Assembly (NCBI GenBank): GCA_903872155.1
Contig: CAIQJP010000099.1
Location: forward strand, 22,921 to 86,920
Length of the DNA stretch: 64,000 nucleotides
Direction of reading: 5' to 3'
Source of the DNA: an uncultured Actinomycetes bacterium
GTDB taxonomy: Bacteria; Actinomycetota; Acidimicrobiia; Acidimicrobiales; Ilumatobacteraceae
Part shown: piece after piece, positions 44,857 to 53,930 of the stretch
How the letters are laid out: each line of letters opens with the position of its first letter
Numbering within the stretch: position 1 is the stretch's first letter
Position numbers and translations under genes: made by a program
Notes under the pieces: model-generated
What the model saw: only the letters and a program-made list of their open reading frames with translations
Databases searched by the model: none
Told to the model about the DNA's origin: nothing

Positions 44857-45204
44857 ATGAGCCTTATTGCCATCGAAGCATCCATCCGCCTCAACGATCC
44901 CGCTGTTCGCGACGCCGCAGTTGCTGATTCAGTGAAATACCAACAGGCCACTCGCGATGAAGAACCAGGTTGCATCGTGTATTGCTTCGCCGCCGATCCA
45001 TGCGAACCCGACCACATTCAGGTGTACGAATTGTGGGCCGATGAAGACACTTTGGCGGCACACTTCGATCATCCGAACTATCACAACATGCGTGAACTGC
45101 TCGGCAAGTACGGCCTGAAGTCAGCCGTGAGCCGCAAGCATCGCATTGATGCCACGGCACCCGTATACGGACCAGACTTCAAGGCCAGCGCCAAATTCAA
45201 CTGA
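44857..45204 (+). CDS. Antibiotic-biosynthesis-monooxygenase (ABM) fold protein
   Basis: 115 residues of the ABM ferredoxin-like fold: EEPGCIVYCFAADP, VYELWADEDTLAAHFDHPNY. Related to the protein at 34062 but without its C-terminal extension. TAAGGT (44845-44850) lies 6 nt before the ATG, as for a leaderless transcript. It stands alone, divergent from the alcohol dehydrogenase. The reaction is unknown. Confidence 0.8.
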   Translation: MSLIAIEASIRLNDPAVRDAAVADSVKYQQATRDEEPGCIVYCFAADPCEPDHIQVYELWADEDTLAAHFDHPNYHNMRELLGKYGLKSAVSRKHRIDATAPVYGPDFKASAKFN

Positions 45205-45239
45205 TCCAGTTCATCTGACGTGCTCGTCAGCGAAACGAT

Positions 45240-46862
45240 TTATTGCTGGGCGATTTCTTTAGCCCAGCGATAATCGGCTTTACCTGATGGACTGCGATAG
45301 ACCGCATCAACAAAAATGATGCGACGCGGCGCCTTATACGTTGCAATCTGATTCTTCACGTACTCAATCAGGTCAACTTCTGAAATATCTGATTTGCGCG
45401 ACGCAACCAGAGTCACGATTTCTCCAAAGCGAATGTCGGGCAGTCCAACAGCAACACAGTCTTCAATACTCGGATGAGCGCGTGCGGCAACTTCAACCTC
45501 TTCTGGATACACCTTCTCACCACCAGTGTTGATGCAGACAGATCCGCGACCGCGAAGATGCACCGTTCCGTCAGCATCAATTTCGGCGAAGTCACCGGGA
45601 ATCGTGTACCTCACGCCATCAATCACTCGGAAGGTCTTGGCTGATTTCTCGGGATCACCAAAATATCCATCGGGCATTGAACCCGAAGCGGCCAATACTC
45701 CGGAACGACCACTACCAAATTCAATCTTCTCCCAAGTTTGGTCATCGAATAGCGAGGTATTCGGCGTGACCATAAATGCCGCAGTCGCCACTGGGTCTTG
45801 ACCAGGCATCGTCATCGCGACAGCGAACGGCCCACCTTCGGAGGCTCCCACCATGTCAAGGATCGCCGCGTTCGACGCCCGCTTCATGAGCGCACGTTTC
45901 ATTTCAGCCGACAAGGTGGCACCAGTCGACACGATGCGACCAAGTGACGACAGTTCGTACGTTTTGCCCTCTGCCTCAACGCGCTCAAGTTCTTCAACGA
46001 TGGGTCGAGCAAAGGCGTCACCAACGATCGACAATTGATTCACTCGTTCACGCTCGACTAGCCGTAACAACTCGGCCGCTGAAAACTTACGACCTCCAAG
46101 AAGTACGACTGTTCCGCCAAGTACAAAAGTCGAGAATGCCAAGAACATCGCGGTTCCGTGCATTAAGGGCGGCGCAGTCATGTTGACCGGACTCTTACCC
46201 GAATTGGTGAGTTCACTGGCAACTCGCGAGACATCATCGATCGTCTCGGGCAACGGCAAGCCGAGCGATGCGTAACCCGTGAACGCGAGAGCACCAAATA
46301 GCCCCGAGTGACTCCACACAACACCCTTGGGCAAACCGGTTGTTCCACCCGTGTACAACAACAGCGAATCAGCACCTGAACGTTGAATCGGAGCCATCGG
46401 CTGATGCGATGCCATCGCTGCGTCGTAGTCGACAGCGCCAGGCAACAAGGGCAGGTTGTCTCCCCCATTAACTTGCAAGAACAATGTGATATTGGGCAAA
46501 GATGCTCGTGCTTGTTCGACAACTTCACTGAACGCACCGTGATACACCAAAGCCGTTGCGCCCGAGTCTGACAACACGTGCACAATCTCGGGTGCCTTGT
46601 AGCGATAGTTCACATTGACGGTGCTGGCGCGAACCTTGAATGACGCATAAGCGGTTTCCAGATATTCGGGACAGTTAAACAACAATTGCCCGACCTTGGC
46701 ATCATGACCAACACCAAACTCTGTGAACAAAGAAGCGATTCGTGACGCCCGCTCATCAAGTTCACGCCAACGAATATGCGTGTCGCCAATGACGACCGCA
46801 ACATGATCGGGTTGTTTGGCGGCAAGCGCTTCCCACAGCGTGGCCCAACTCTCATTCAACAT
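45240..46862 (-). CDS. Acyl-CoA synthetase (FadD-like, TGGTTG type)
   Basis: 540 residues with the phosphate loop LLYTGGTTGLPKGVVWS, where Gly replaces the usual Ser of TSGTTG. Later motifs are MVGASEGG, GRGSVCINTGGEKVYPEEVE and SPSGKADYRWAKE with the catalytic Lys. This variant loop is characteristic of some actinobacterial ligases for steroid side-chain or other bulky acids (FadD17/FadD19-like); that specificity is inference. It is the last gene of a ligase-Rieske-ligase operon and is clearly paralogous to the ligase at 48350. Confidence 0.9.
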   Translation of the reverse strand: MLNESWATLWEALAAKQPDHVAVVIGDTHIRWRELDERASRIASLFTEFGVGHDAKVGQLLFNCPEYLETAYASFKVRASTVNVNYRYKAPEIVHVLSDSGATALVYHGAFSEVVEQARASLPNITLFLQVNGGDNLPLLPGAVDYDAAMASHQPMAPIQRSGADSLLLYTGGTTGLPKGVVWSHSGLFGALAFTGYASLGLPLPETIDDVSRVASELTNSGKSPVNMTAPPLMHGTAMFLAFSTFVLGGTVVLLGGRKFSAAELLRLVERERVNQLSIVGDAFARPIVEELERVEAEGKTYELSSLGRIVSTGATLSAEMKRALMKRASNAAILDMVGASEGGPFAVAMTMPGQDPVATAAFMVTPNTSLFDDQTWEKIEFGSGRSGVLAASGSMPDGYFGDPEKSAKTFRVIDGVRYTIPGDFAEIDADGTVHLRGRGSVCINTGGEKVYPEEVEVAARAHPSIEDCVAVGLPDIRFGEIVTLVASRKSDISEVDLIEYVKNQIATYKAPRRIIFVDAVYRSPSGKADYRWAKEIAQQ

Positions 46863-46880
46863 ACGAATCTGCCTTTGTAT

Positions 46881-48341
46881 TTAGCCCTGCGGCATGACGA
46901 AGGGAGTTAACTCGTCGGCGCTACGTCCTTCAGCGACAAGACCTTCAAGAATGCAGTTATCAATGTGGCGATGAATCAAGCGCATACGAGCTTCTTGATA
47001 GACACCAAAAGAAACACCTTTCTTGGCGCGCTTCGCGGTCATCTTGAGTCCGAGTTGAACCTTGGGCAAGTTAGCCATGTCTTGTTCAAAGACATCGGCT
47101 AACCCAGACATACCAACAGCTTCTGTCCACTTCTGCTCAAGCTGCAAACGTTGGATGGGCGCAACTGCCGGTCGATCTTTTCCTTCGGGCACTGGCATCA
47201 TGCGAATGACGTCCATGAAACAGGTATCAGGTGTCGGACCTGGACGCCAGCGATACACCAACGATTGACCAGTTCCAGCCCACGGAGCGAATGCTGGGAA
47301 CAAGTGATACAGGTGTGCATCAAGCATTTCTGAATCGGAAATTTGCGAGAGGTCTTTGCCATACAGCGGACCCATCACCGAACGGAAAACATCAGCGACT
47401 ACTGCACGAGCCGTCGAACCTTCGGGAACTTCAACGGTGCCACGAGCAGCACGTGCCGAGAACGCCAGATATGCATCGGCGACTTGTTGCTCGGTCAAGT
47501 TTCCTAAGTGCGGGCTCTGCAGACCGAAGCCATTCACAAAACGCGTGACGAAAGGTGACTCTGGCCAAATGGAGTATTCGCTATTGGCATCGCCTGCGAA
47601 CTCAAGAATTTGTGGATGAGTAGCAATGACGTGATAGCCCTCAGCAAAAGCTTCCATCACCACTTTCCAGTTCGCTGGAACTTCTTTCACCGCATGGAAA
47701 GCCTTATAACGATTGCTCATGTCAAAGTCACGACCAAAGTGTTCGACTAACTTGCTCGCTACTTGTTCGAACGGAATCGCATCTGGATCAAGATTGACAA
47801 ATACGAAACCACACCATTGGGCAACTTGGGCCTGCGGTAAACACGAATCGGCTTGTTGCCAGACCTGCGGAAAATCCCATTCGGCCGGCAATTCAACAAG
47901 TTCGCCATCTAGGTCCCAACGCCAACCGTGGAATGGACAACGGAACGAGGCAACGCGTCCATCATCAACACGCAACTTCGTTCCGCGATGCAAACACGAG
48001 TTGTGATACGCCTTGATTGATCCGTCTTTAGTGCGAGTAACAATCAGTGATTGATCAGCAACGTCGTAGACGACATGATCACCTGGTTGCGCCAATTCAT
48101 CGACCGTGCAAGCCATCTGCCATGTCTTCGTCCACATGAACTCGTTTTCTAAAGCCGCAAATGCATGTGAGGTATAACGCGATTTGGGAACATCGGCGAT
48201 TCCTTGCAACTCGTACGAATGATCCTTCAATGAAACTGGGACAGTGCGGGTATCGGCTTCAAGTAAATCTTGAACACTCGGACCCGTACTGCGGGCCTTC
48301 CCCAGATTCTTCAGTTCTAGTCCTGGATCAACAGCAGTCAT
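46881..48341 (-). CDS. Rieske non-haem iron oxygenase, alpha subunit
   Basis: 486 residues. Rieske ligands Cys116, His118, Cys135 and His138 (CLHRG ... CPFHGW). Iron site in EGYHVIATHPQ. It begins MTAVDP, as does the Rieske protein at 50807, and the two share order and spacing throughout, so they are paralogues. Start 48341 follows GAGGGGAATC. It is sandwiched between two CoA ligase genes with gaps of 8 and 18 nt. An oxygenase acting on, or leading to, a carboxylic or CoA-linked substrate is likely. Confidence 0.92.
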   Translation of the reverse strand: MTAVDPGLELKNLGKARSTGPSVQDLLEADTRTVPVSLKDHSYELQGIADVPKSRYTSHAFAALENEFMWTKTWQMACTVDELAQPGDHVVYDVADQSLIVTRTKDGSIKAYHNSCLHRGTKLRVDDGRVASFRCPFHGWRWDLDGELVELPAEWDFPQVWQQADSCLPQAQVAQWCGFVFVNLDPDAIPFEQVASKLVEHFGRDFDMSNRYKAFHAVKEVPANWKVVMEAFAEGYHVIATHPQILEFAGDANSEYSIWPESPFVTRFVNGFGLQSPHLGNLTEQQVADAYLAFSARAARGTVEVPEGSTARAVVADVFRSVMGPLYGKDLSQISDSEMLDAHLYHLFPAFAPWAGTGQSLVYRWRPGPTPDTCFMDVIRMMPVPEGKDRPAVAPIQRLQLEQKWTEAVGMSGLADVFEQDMANLPKVQLGLKMTAKRAKKGVSFGVYQEARMRLIHRHIDNCILEGLVAEGRSADELTPFVMPQG

Positions 48342-48349
48342 GATTCCCC

Positions 48350-49981
48350 TCAATCAGCTTGTGCTTCAAATAATTTCTTGGCAGTTCCGTAATCGGCCTT
48401 ACCATTTGCCGCACGTGGCACTGACTCCACGATAACGAGTTGCTTGGGAACTTTGTAACTTGACAATTTTGTCTTGGTGTAAGCGATCACCTCATCACCA
48501 CTCGGCGTCTTGGCTCCTGGATTCGCCGACGCGACTCCAACGACTCGCTGACCAAACTTTTCATCAGGAATTCCGAAAACGAGGCAATCGGCGATGAGGT
48601 CATGGGTTTTGACGGCCTCTTCAACTTCTTCGGGGAAGACCTTTTCGCCGGCGGTGTTAATGCAGTTTGAGCCACGACCGAGCAAAGTGATCGTTCCATC
48701 GGCCTCCACAACGGCCATATCGCCGGGAAAGCTGTACCGAACTCCGTCAAATGACCTGAATGTGCGTGCCGACTTTTCGGGATCTTTGTAGTACCCAATG
48801 GGCACACCCGATCCACTCACCCCCACCATTCCTTGTTCACCCGAACCAGGAGCAACTTCTTTACCAGTTTCAAAGTTAATGACTTTTGTATTGGGCATTG
48901 CGCCAAACTTTGCCGTGGTGTTGACGTTGTCCTTAGTGGCCATGGTTTGACCCATGCCGCCTTCACTTGACCCAAGAATGTCCATCACGACAGTTGTCGT
49001 CATGTATTCAAAAAGTTCGGCCTTGATGTCAGCTGAGAACATCGCTCCAGTTGACATGATCATCTTGACCGACGATGTGTCAAACGGCGTTCCGGTCTCG
49101 GCCTGAGTTTTCAAAGCTTGAACCATCGGTCGAGCAAACGCATCTCCAACAATGATCAAAGAAGCGACTGCGTGTTTTTCTACGGCGCGAAACATTCGCG
49201 CTGCATCAAATGATTGTCCATCGAGAAGCACTACTTTGCCCGCCATCAAATGCGGCACGAGTGCACCCAACCACACGCCTGTTCCATGCATCAACGGACA
49301 ACAGGGCATGCCAACTGTTTGACCCATTGCTGAGTGCATCATTTTTGCCAGACCAGTGACTTCTTCAAGACTTTTCAGCGGTGGTAAACCAGCGCCATTG
49401 GTATAGAAACCCAAGAAACCTTCGGTAAACGAACCCATGGGATACATCACGCCCTTGGGCATGCCGGTCGTACCGCCGGTGTACAGCATGTACACGTCAT
49501 CAACACCACGTTCGATACGTGGTGCGGGATCATATTCGTCCAAGACCGAATCCCACGGCAAAGCACCACGCACGCCAGCCGTCTGACTATCAAGAACCTC
49601 AATCAACAATTTCAGTTTCGGCAAATGATCTTTAATGCGCGCGATGCGGTCACCGAGACTTGAATGGAAAACCAATGCTTCACAGTCGGCATTGTCGAGC
49701 AAGTAGAGCAACTCATCATCAAGATAGCGATAATTCACATTGACCGGAGTGATGCGATTTTTGAAAGCCGCATATTGGGTAATGAGATATTCCGGACAGT
49801 TGTACATGAACATGCCAACTTTTGAATCAAGTCCAAGACCCACATCACTAAAAGCAGATGCGAGTCGCGCTGCCCATTCGTCATATTGCGCCCATGTCAC
49901 TTCTTGATCGGCGTAAGCGATGGCACAGACGTCAGGAAACTCATCGGCGTGGGCCTCAAAAATATCGGCAAATGTCAACAT
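48350..49981 (-). CDS. Acyl-CoA synthetase (FadD-like, TGGTTG type)
   Basis: 543 residues with MLYTGGTTGMPKGVMYP, ILGSSEGG, GRGSNCINTAGEKVFPEEVE and AANGKADYGTAKK. Same variant loop as the ligase at 45240 and alignable over the whole length. ATG 49981 follows GGGGGA. It is the first gene of the three-gene minus-strand operon. The pair of similar ligases around one Rieske gene suggests two related acids, or two stages of one pathway. Confidence 0.9.
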   Translation of the reverse strand: MLTFADIFEAHADEFPDVCAIAYADQEVTWAQYDEWAARLASAFSDVGLGLDSKVGMFMYNCPEYLITQYAAFKNRITPVNVNYRYLDDELLYLLDNADCEALVFHSSLGDRIARIKDHLPKLKLLIEVLDSQTAGVRGALPWDSVLDEYDPAPRIERGVDDVYMLYTGGTTGMPKGVMYPMGSFTEGFLGFYTNGAGLPPLKSLEEVTGLAKMMHSAMGQTVGMPCCPLMHGTGVWLGALVPHLMAGKVVLLDGQSFDAARMFRAVEKHAVASLIIVGDAFARPMVQALKTQAETGTPFDTSSVKMIMSTGAMFSADIKAELFEYMTTTVVMDILGSSEGGMGQTMATKDNVNTTAKFGAMPNTKVINFETGKEVAPGSGEQGMVGVSGSGVPIGYYKDPEKSARTFRSFDGVRYSFPGDMAVVEADGTITLLGRGSNCINTAGEKVFPEEVEEAVKTHDLIADCLVFGIPDEKFGQRVVGVASANPGAKTPSGDEVIAYTKTKLSSYKVPKQLVIVESVPRAANGKADYGTAKKLFEAQAD

Positions 49982-50070
49982 CTGTTCCCCCAAAGAAAAT
50001 CATTCAATTATTCAGCGCATCTGAAGATCCAGTTACGGCGAAGGTGTGAAGTCACAATAGGGTAAACGAA

Positions 50071-50718
50071 ATGCCCATGGCGACGCCACCGAAACCTTCA
50101 ATTAATGCCGTCGTCTTTGATTTCGGCGGAGTGCTGATTACTTCCATCACGAATCAACTCAGCAAGATCGCTCAACGGCACTCAGCAGATGTCCCCACCA
50201 TGCTTGCCATCATGCTCGGACCCCATGACAGCGGAGATCATCCATGGCATCGAGCCGAACGCGGTGAGATCGCCGTGTCTGATATCCAACATTCACTGCA
50301 ACCATGGGCAGCAGAGCACAATATTTCTTTACATGGTGATGAAATTGAAGCTTTGATGACCCCAGGCCAATACGCCGTCATTCAACCAATGCTCGACAAA
50401 GTGGGTGAGCTCAAAAGGCGAGGCTTGAAAACAGGCTTACTCACCAACACCTTTGCTGAGTTTCGCCCCACCATGGAACAAGATTTGCGATTTGAGGATT
50501 TCACCGCAGTCATCGAGTCTTTTGCCGTCGGCGCCCGCAAACCCGAACCGGCTATCTACCAAGCAACGGCCGACCTGCTGGGCGTGACACACCCCGAAAT
50601 CCTGTATCTGGACGATTTCCCACAAAATATCGAGATGGCGCAGTCTTTTGGTTGGTCCACGATCCACGTCACCGATCCCCTTGCCGCCATACCGCAGATT
50701 GATCTGTTCCTGAATTAA
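50071..50718 (+). CDS. HAD-superfamily hydrolase
   Basis: 215 residues. Motif I is VVFDFGGVLIT (Asp nucleophile followed by Phe-Gly-Gly, as in the subgroup that includes epoxide-hydrolase N-terminal phosphatases). Motif II is LLTNTF, motif III Lys is in RKPEPAIY and motif IV is LYLDDFPQN. A helical cap lies after motif I. It probably dephosphorylates or dehalogenates a small molecule. TAGGGT (50058-50063) lies 7 nt before the ATG, as for a leaderless start. Its relation to the nearby kinases is open. Confidence 0.88.
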   Translation: MPMATPPKPSINAVVFDFGGVLITSITNQLSKIAQRHSADVPTMLAIMLGPHDSGDHPWHRAERGEIAVSDIQHSLQPWAAEHNISLHGDEIEALMTPGQYAVIQPMLDKVGELKRRGLKTGLLTNTFAEFRPTMEQDLRFEDFTAVIESFAVGARKPEPAIYQATADLLGVTHPEILYLDDFPQNIEMAQSFGWSTIHVTDPLAAIPQIDLFLN

Positions 50719-50778
50719 TGACTGTCACGGCAAATATTCGGGTTAATTGGCCCGTCATCGCGGTTCGGTACTAGATCA

Positions 50779-50798
50779 AACTAATCAGACAGTCAATA
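50779..50798. promoter_or_regulatory. Operator site F with -10-like box upstream of Rieske operon
   Basis: AACTAATCAGACAGTCAATA matches the six-site motif best with site E (12 of 20 positions). It overlaps AATAAT (50795-50800), which lies 6 nt before the ATG at 50807. Repressor binding would therefore block the promoter. Confidence 0.5.
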
Positions 50799-50806
50799 AT
50801 GGATAC

Positions 50807-52195
50807 ATGACCGCAGTAGATCCTCGCCAAGCCCGCTCGCCAGGTATCACTTACCAAGAGCTTCTTGATACTGACACTCACCCAGTTCCTGGTGTACTGC
50901 GCCTCGAGGCCCCCAAATTTTTGGGGGACGAGGACATTTCGATCACCCGTTACATCACCCGTGAATGGCACGAACTCGAGAAGGAACGTCTCTGGAGTCG
51001 GGTGTGGCAGTTCGCTTGCCGCACTGATCACATTCCCGAGCCTGGCGACTACATCGTCTATGACATCACCAATCAGTCGTACATCGTGGTGCGTCAACCC
51101 GATGGTTCAATTAAGGCCTACCCCAACGCATGCTTGCATCGCGGTCGCAAACTCAAAGATTACGACGGTCACTGCGAAGAAATTCGTTGCCCATTTCATG
51201 GTTTCGCCTGGGCTCTTGAAGGCGAACTTGCCGACGTGCCAGCAAAGTGGGATTTCCCTCACGTTGACGAACGTCAAGAACAAGATTTCAGTTTGCCCGA
51301 GTGCGCAGTTGACACGTGGGCTGGATTCGTCTTCATCAATCCCGACAAAAATTGCGAACCACTGAGCGACTTCCTCGGCGGAATCAAAGAGCAATTTGAC
51401 ATTTGGAATCTTGAAGATCGATGTGTTGAAGCCCATGTCACCAAGATCATCGGTGCGAACTGGAAGATTGCCCAAGAGGCATTCAGCGAGGCGTACCACG
51501 TCAACGCCACCCACCCGCAAATTCTCCCGTACCTCGCTGATACCAACTCACAGGTCGATGTTTGGGAGAACTACTCACGAGTGATCACTGCAGGCCTGTC
51601 AACGAGTCCATTGATTTGGTACGAAGTCAGCCAAGACGAGATGATGCGCGGCATGCTCGATGTGCGCGTCGATCAAGACAGTCCCATCTCCATACCTGAA
51701 GGTGCATCTGCCCGCGCCATCGCGTCCAGTGCCGCTCGCGAGCGCTGGCGCCCCATGGTTGGAGATCGCGTCGACACGATGAGCGACGCCGAAATGATGG
51801 ACAGCATCGATTACACGATCTTCCCAAATATGCATCCGTGGGGCGCTTTCAACCGCATCGTGTACCGCTTCCGTCCGAATGGTGATGATCACCGCTCATC
51901 AATCATGGAAGTGTTCTTCTTATCGCCGTACAAAGGCGACAAGCCCAAGCCGGTCAAGCGGCGCGATCTGACGATTGATGAGCCCTTCACCAATGCAACC
52001 GAACTCGGTATGTTGGCCAAGGTTTTCCAGCAAGACGTTTTCAATATGTGTCGCGTACAAGAAGGTCTTGAAACCACTCGCAAGCCCGGAATCACGCTCG
52101 CTAATTATCAAGAAGCCAAAGTTCGTTGGATTCACAAAAAACTCGGTGAATACATCACGAGCGAAGAAACACCCAAGAGCAAAGGTGATCACTGA
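50807..52195 (+). CDS. Rieske non-haem iron oxygenase, alpha subunit
   Basis: 462 residues. Rieske ligands Cys109, His111, Cys128 and His131 (CLHRG ... CPFHGF). Iron site in EAYHVNATHPQ. Paralogous to 46881. The ATG at 50807 gives the shared MTAVDP start; upstream in-frame codons cross the operator. It is the first gene of a five-gene operon: Rieske, 72-residue protein, kinase-like, 154-residue protein, ThuA-like. Its stop overlaps the next start (TGATG). No reductase or ferredoxin is present. Confidence 0.92.
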   Translation: MTAVDPRQARSPGITYQELLDTDTHPVPGVLRLEAPKFLGDEDISITRYITREWHELEKERLWSRVWQFACRTDHIPEPGDYIVYDITNQSYIVVRQPDGSIKAYPNACLHRGRKLKDYDGHCEEIRCPFHGFAWALEGELADVPAKWDFPHVDERQEQDFSLPECAVDTWAGFVFINPDKNCEPLSDFLGGIKEQFDIWNLEDRCVEAHVTKIIGANWKIAQEAFSEAYHVNATHPQILPYLADTNSQVDVWENYSRVITAGLSTSPLIWYEVSQDEMMRGMLDVRVDQDSPISIPEGASARAIASSAARERWRPMVGDRVDTMSDAEMMDSIDYTIFPNMHPWGAFNRIVYRFRPNGDDHRSSIMEVFFLSPYKGDKPKPVKRRDLTIDEPFTNATELGMLAKVFQQDVFNMCRVQEGLETTRKPGITLANYQEAKVRWIHKKLGEYITSEETPKSKGDH

Positions 52196-52413
52196 TGCAC
52201 GGAATTATTCATCCCTTTTCAAAAGCCCTGTACGAACAAGACGGTGCTGGACATATCAAGGTTTCTCTTGATGGCAAATGGGGACTTTTTAATATCGACG
52301 GCAGTTACATCGAAGGCGAGATCCGCGGATGCGATCCGCAGTTATGCGGCTGGGTCGGCGGACCACAAATTGCGAATCATCGCGTCGCTGCACCAGCACT
52401 TGAACGACAATAG
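52195..52413 (+). CDS. Small protein coupled to Rieske oxygenase gene
   Basis: 72 residues, translationally coupled: its ATG uses the last base of the Rieske stop (TGATG). The middle reads HIKVSLDGKWGLFNIDGSYIEGE, like one short beta-rich unit, and the C-terminal half contains CDPQLCGWVGGP with two Cys four apart. There is no signal peptide or membrane segment. I do not recognise the family. Tight coupling suggests a subunit or assembly factor for the oxygenase; this is inference. Confidence 0.7.
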   Translation: MHGIIHPFSKALYEQDGAGHIKVSLDGKWGLFNIDGSYIEGEIRGCDPQLCGWVGGPQIANHRVAAPALERQ

Positions 52414-52436
52414 ATCACACTTCTAGCGGGGGAAAT

Positions 52437-53453
52437 ATGCAAGACGTACAAGCAATGCCCGACCTTCTCAGCGCGTTTTTATCGCAAGAGTCGGGACAAA
52501 ATGTCACGGTCATCAGTTACGAAGCAATGACTGGTGGATATAGCCGTCTGATGGCTCGAGCTGAAGTTCGTTGGCAAGACGGATCAACTGAAACGTTGGT
52601 ATTGCGTGGTGACCCTCCCCCAGGTAAGGCAATGATGGAGACCGATCGCGATACCGAGTGGGCGCTCCTCAGTGCTCTTGGTCAAGCACAAAGCATTCCC
52701 ATGCCGAAGGCTCGTTACTACGACAGCACAGGAACTCAACTTGGCACCAAAGCGATTGTTCTCGACTTCGTTGCTGGACAATCACTACAAGCACATCTCA
52801 ATGAGTGCACTCCTGAAACGGGCTACGGACGTCATACGTTCGATCTCGTCGACACCATGGCTGCAGTTCACCGCATCAACCCCGACGATGTCGGCTCATC
52901 GATTCCGCGACCGAACGACTGGTCAACTTATTTAGGTGGTCTCATTGATCGCTTCCGTCAAGCCGACCGTAACCATGCTGAGTCAAATCCATTTTTGCGG
53001 TACGTCGCCGAATGGCTTGATGCCAATCGGCCGCCTCCGCTTCCATTACGCCTCGTGCACAGCGACTTTCAGCCCGCCAACATCATGGTTGGTACTGACG
53101 GTTCGCATCAGGTCATCGACTGGGAACTCACCCACATCGGCGACCCTCGCGAAGACCTTGGCTATTACATGATCTATTCGTCTGCGTCTGGTCCCAACCT
53201 CATCGTGCCCGACCCTGAAGCATTCTTGGCTCGATATCGCGAGAAGACCGGCTTTGGCGAAGACACCATCAACATGGCAACACTTGGATATTTCTCATCA
53301 CTTGCCGCGATCACTGTCTACGGACAAGTTTTGGCCGGTGCAGGAGCGATGGCTCGTGGACAAAACTCGGGCATCATGACGACTTACACCTTGAATGCAC
53401 TCACCGTCGGACACAACAACTTCCTTGCGGGCTGCATCCCGCCCACCCTCTGA
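52437..53453 (+). CDS. Aminoglycoside-phosphotransferase-family kinase (ACAD10-like)
   Basis: 338 residues with catalytic loop LVHSDFQPANIMVG (His-x-Asp-x4-Asn) and VIDWELTHIGDPREDLGYY with the metal-binding Asp. This layout is that of the APH family found fused to or beside acyl-CoA dehydrogenases (ACAD10/11-like). Those enzymes phosphorylate hydroxy-acyl-CoAs so that phosphate can be eliminated, and an acyl-CoA dehydrogenase occurs at 60383. Start follows GCGGGGGAAAT. It is followed after 12 nt by the 154-residue gene. Confidence 0.85.
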   Translation: MQDVQAMPDLLSAFLSQESGQNVTVISYEAMTGGYSRLMARAEVRWQDGSTETLVLRGDPPPGKAMMETDRDTEWALLSALGQAQSIPMPKARYYDSTGTQLGTKAIVLDFVAGQSLQAHLNECTPETGYGRHTFDLVDTMAAVHRINPDDVGSSIPRPNDWSTYLGGLIDRFRQADRNHAESNPFLRYVAEWLDANRPPPLPLRLVHSDFQPANIMVGTDGSHQVIDWELTHIGDPREDLGYYMIYSSASGPNLIVPDPEAFLARYREKTGFGEDTINMATLGYFSSLAAITVYGQVLAGAGAMARGQNSGIMTTYTLNALTVGHNNFLAGCIPPTL

Positions 53454-53465
53454 AAGGCGCAGCCC

Positions 53466-53930
53466 ATGTTTTCTCGACCCACAACTGATCAAGTCATTCT
53501 TGACTGTCGCAATGAATTGCTGAACGCCGTTGATTCGGCAGTCAGTGATCCGACCGTCAAGATCACTATCCAGATGCTCGAAAACGTTTTGCGCAATGTC
53601 GCTGAACGGGCTGCCCACGAAATCGCCTGGATGCATGAAGAAACTGACCTCATGATTGGCTTTGCGGCCGAAGTTGAAGTGACTCTCGGAAAGTCCGATG
53701 AACTCACTGCAGCTCTGACTGCCTATCACGCTGGTCGATCAGACAGCCTGCATCTTGACGACGTGAGCAAGACCTATGGCCTTGCTGGCGAATGTTTCTC
53801 TGTGGCAATGGAAAAAGTCTTCGCCGATTCGCATACCGCACTGCATCTTCGCAGCCGCGAGATTTTGGCGATTCGCCTCGATCACGAAAACAAGATCATG
53901 GGCGAATGGGCATTCGTCGGCCGTGGCTGA
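53466..53930 (+). CDS. Helical protein, usual companion of phosphotransferase genes (DUF6285-like)
   Basis: 154 residues, mostly helical and acidic, with MLENVLRNVAERAAHEIAWM and then a second helical pair. It resembles small proteins that follow APH-type kinase genes in actinobacteria (I tentatively place it with DUF6285). No catalytic motif is visible. It overlaps the ThuA-like gene by 8 nt, so the set is co-translated. It may be a partner subunit of the kinase; unproven. Confidence 0.65.
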   Translation: MFSRPTTDQVILDCRNELLNAVDSAVSDPTVKITIQMLENVLRNVAERAAHEIAWMHEETDLMIGFAAEVEVTLGKSDELTAALTAYHAGRSDSLHLDDVSKTYGLAGECFSVAMEKVFADSHTALHLRSREILAIRLDHENKIMGEWAFVGRG

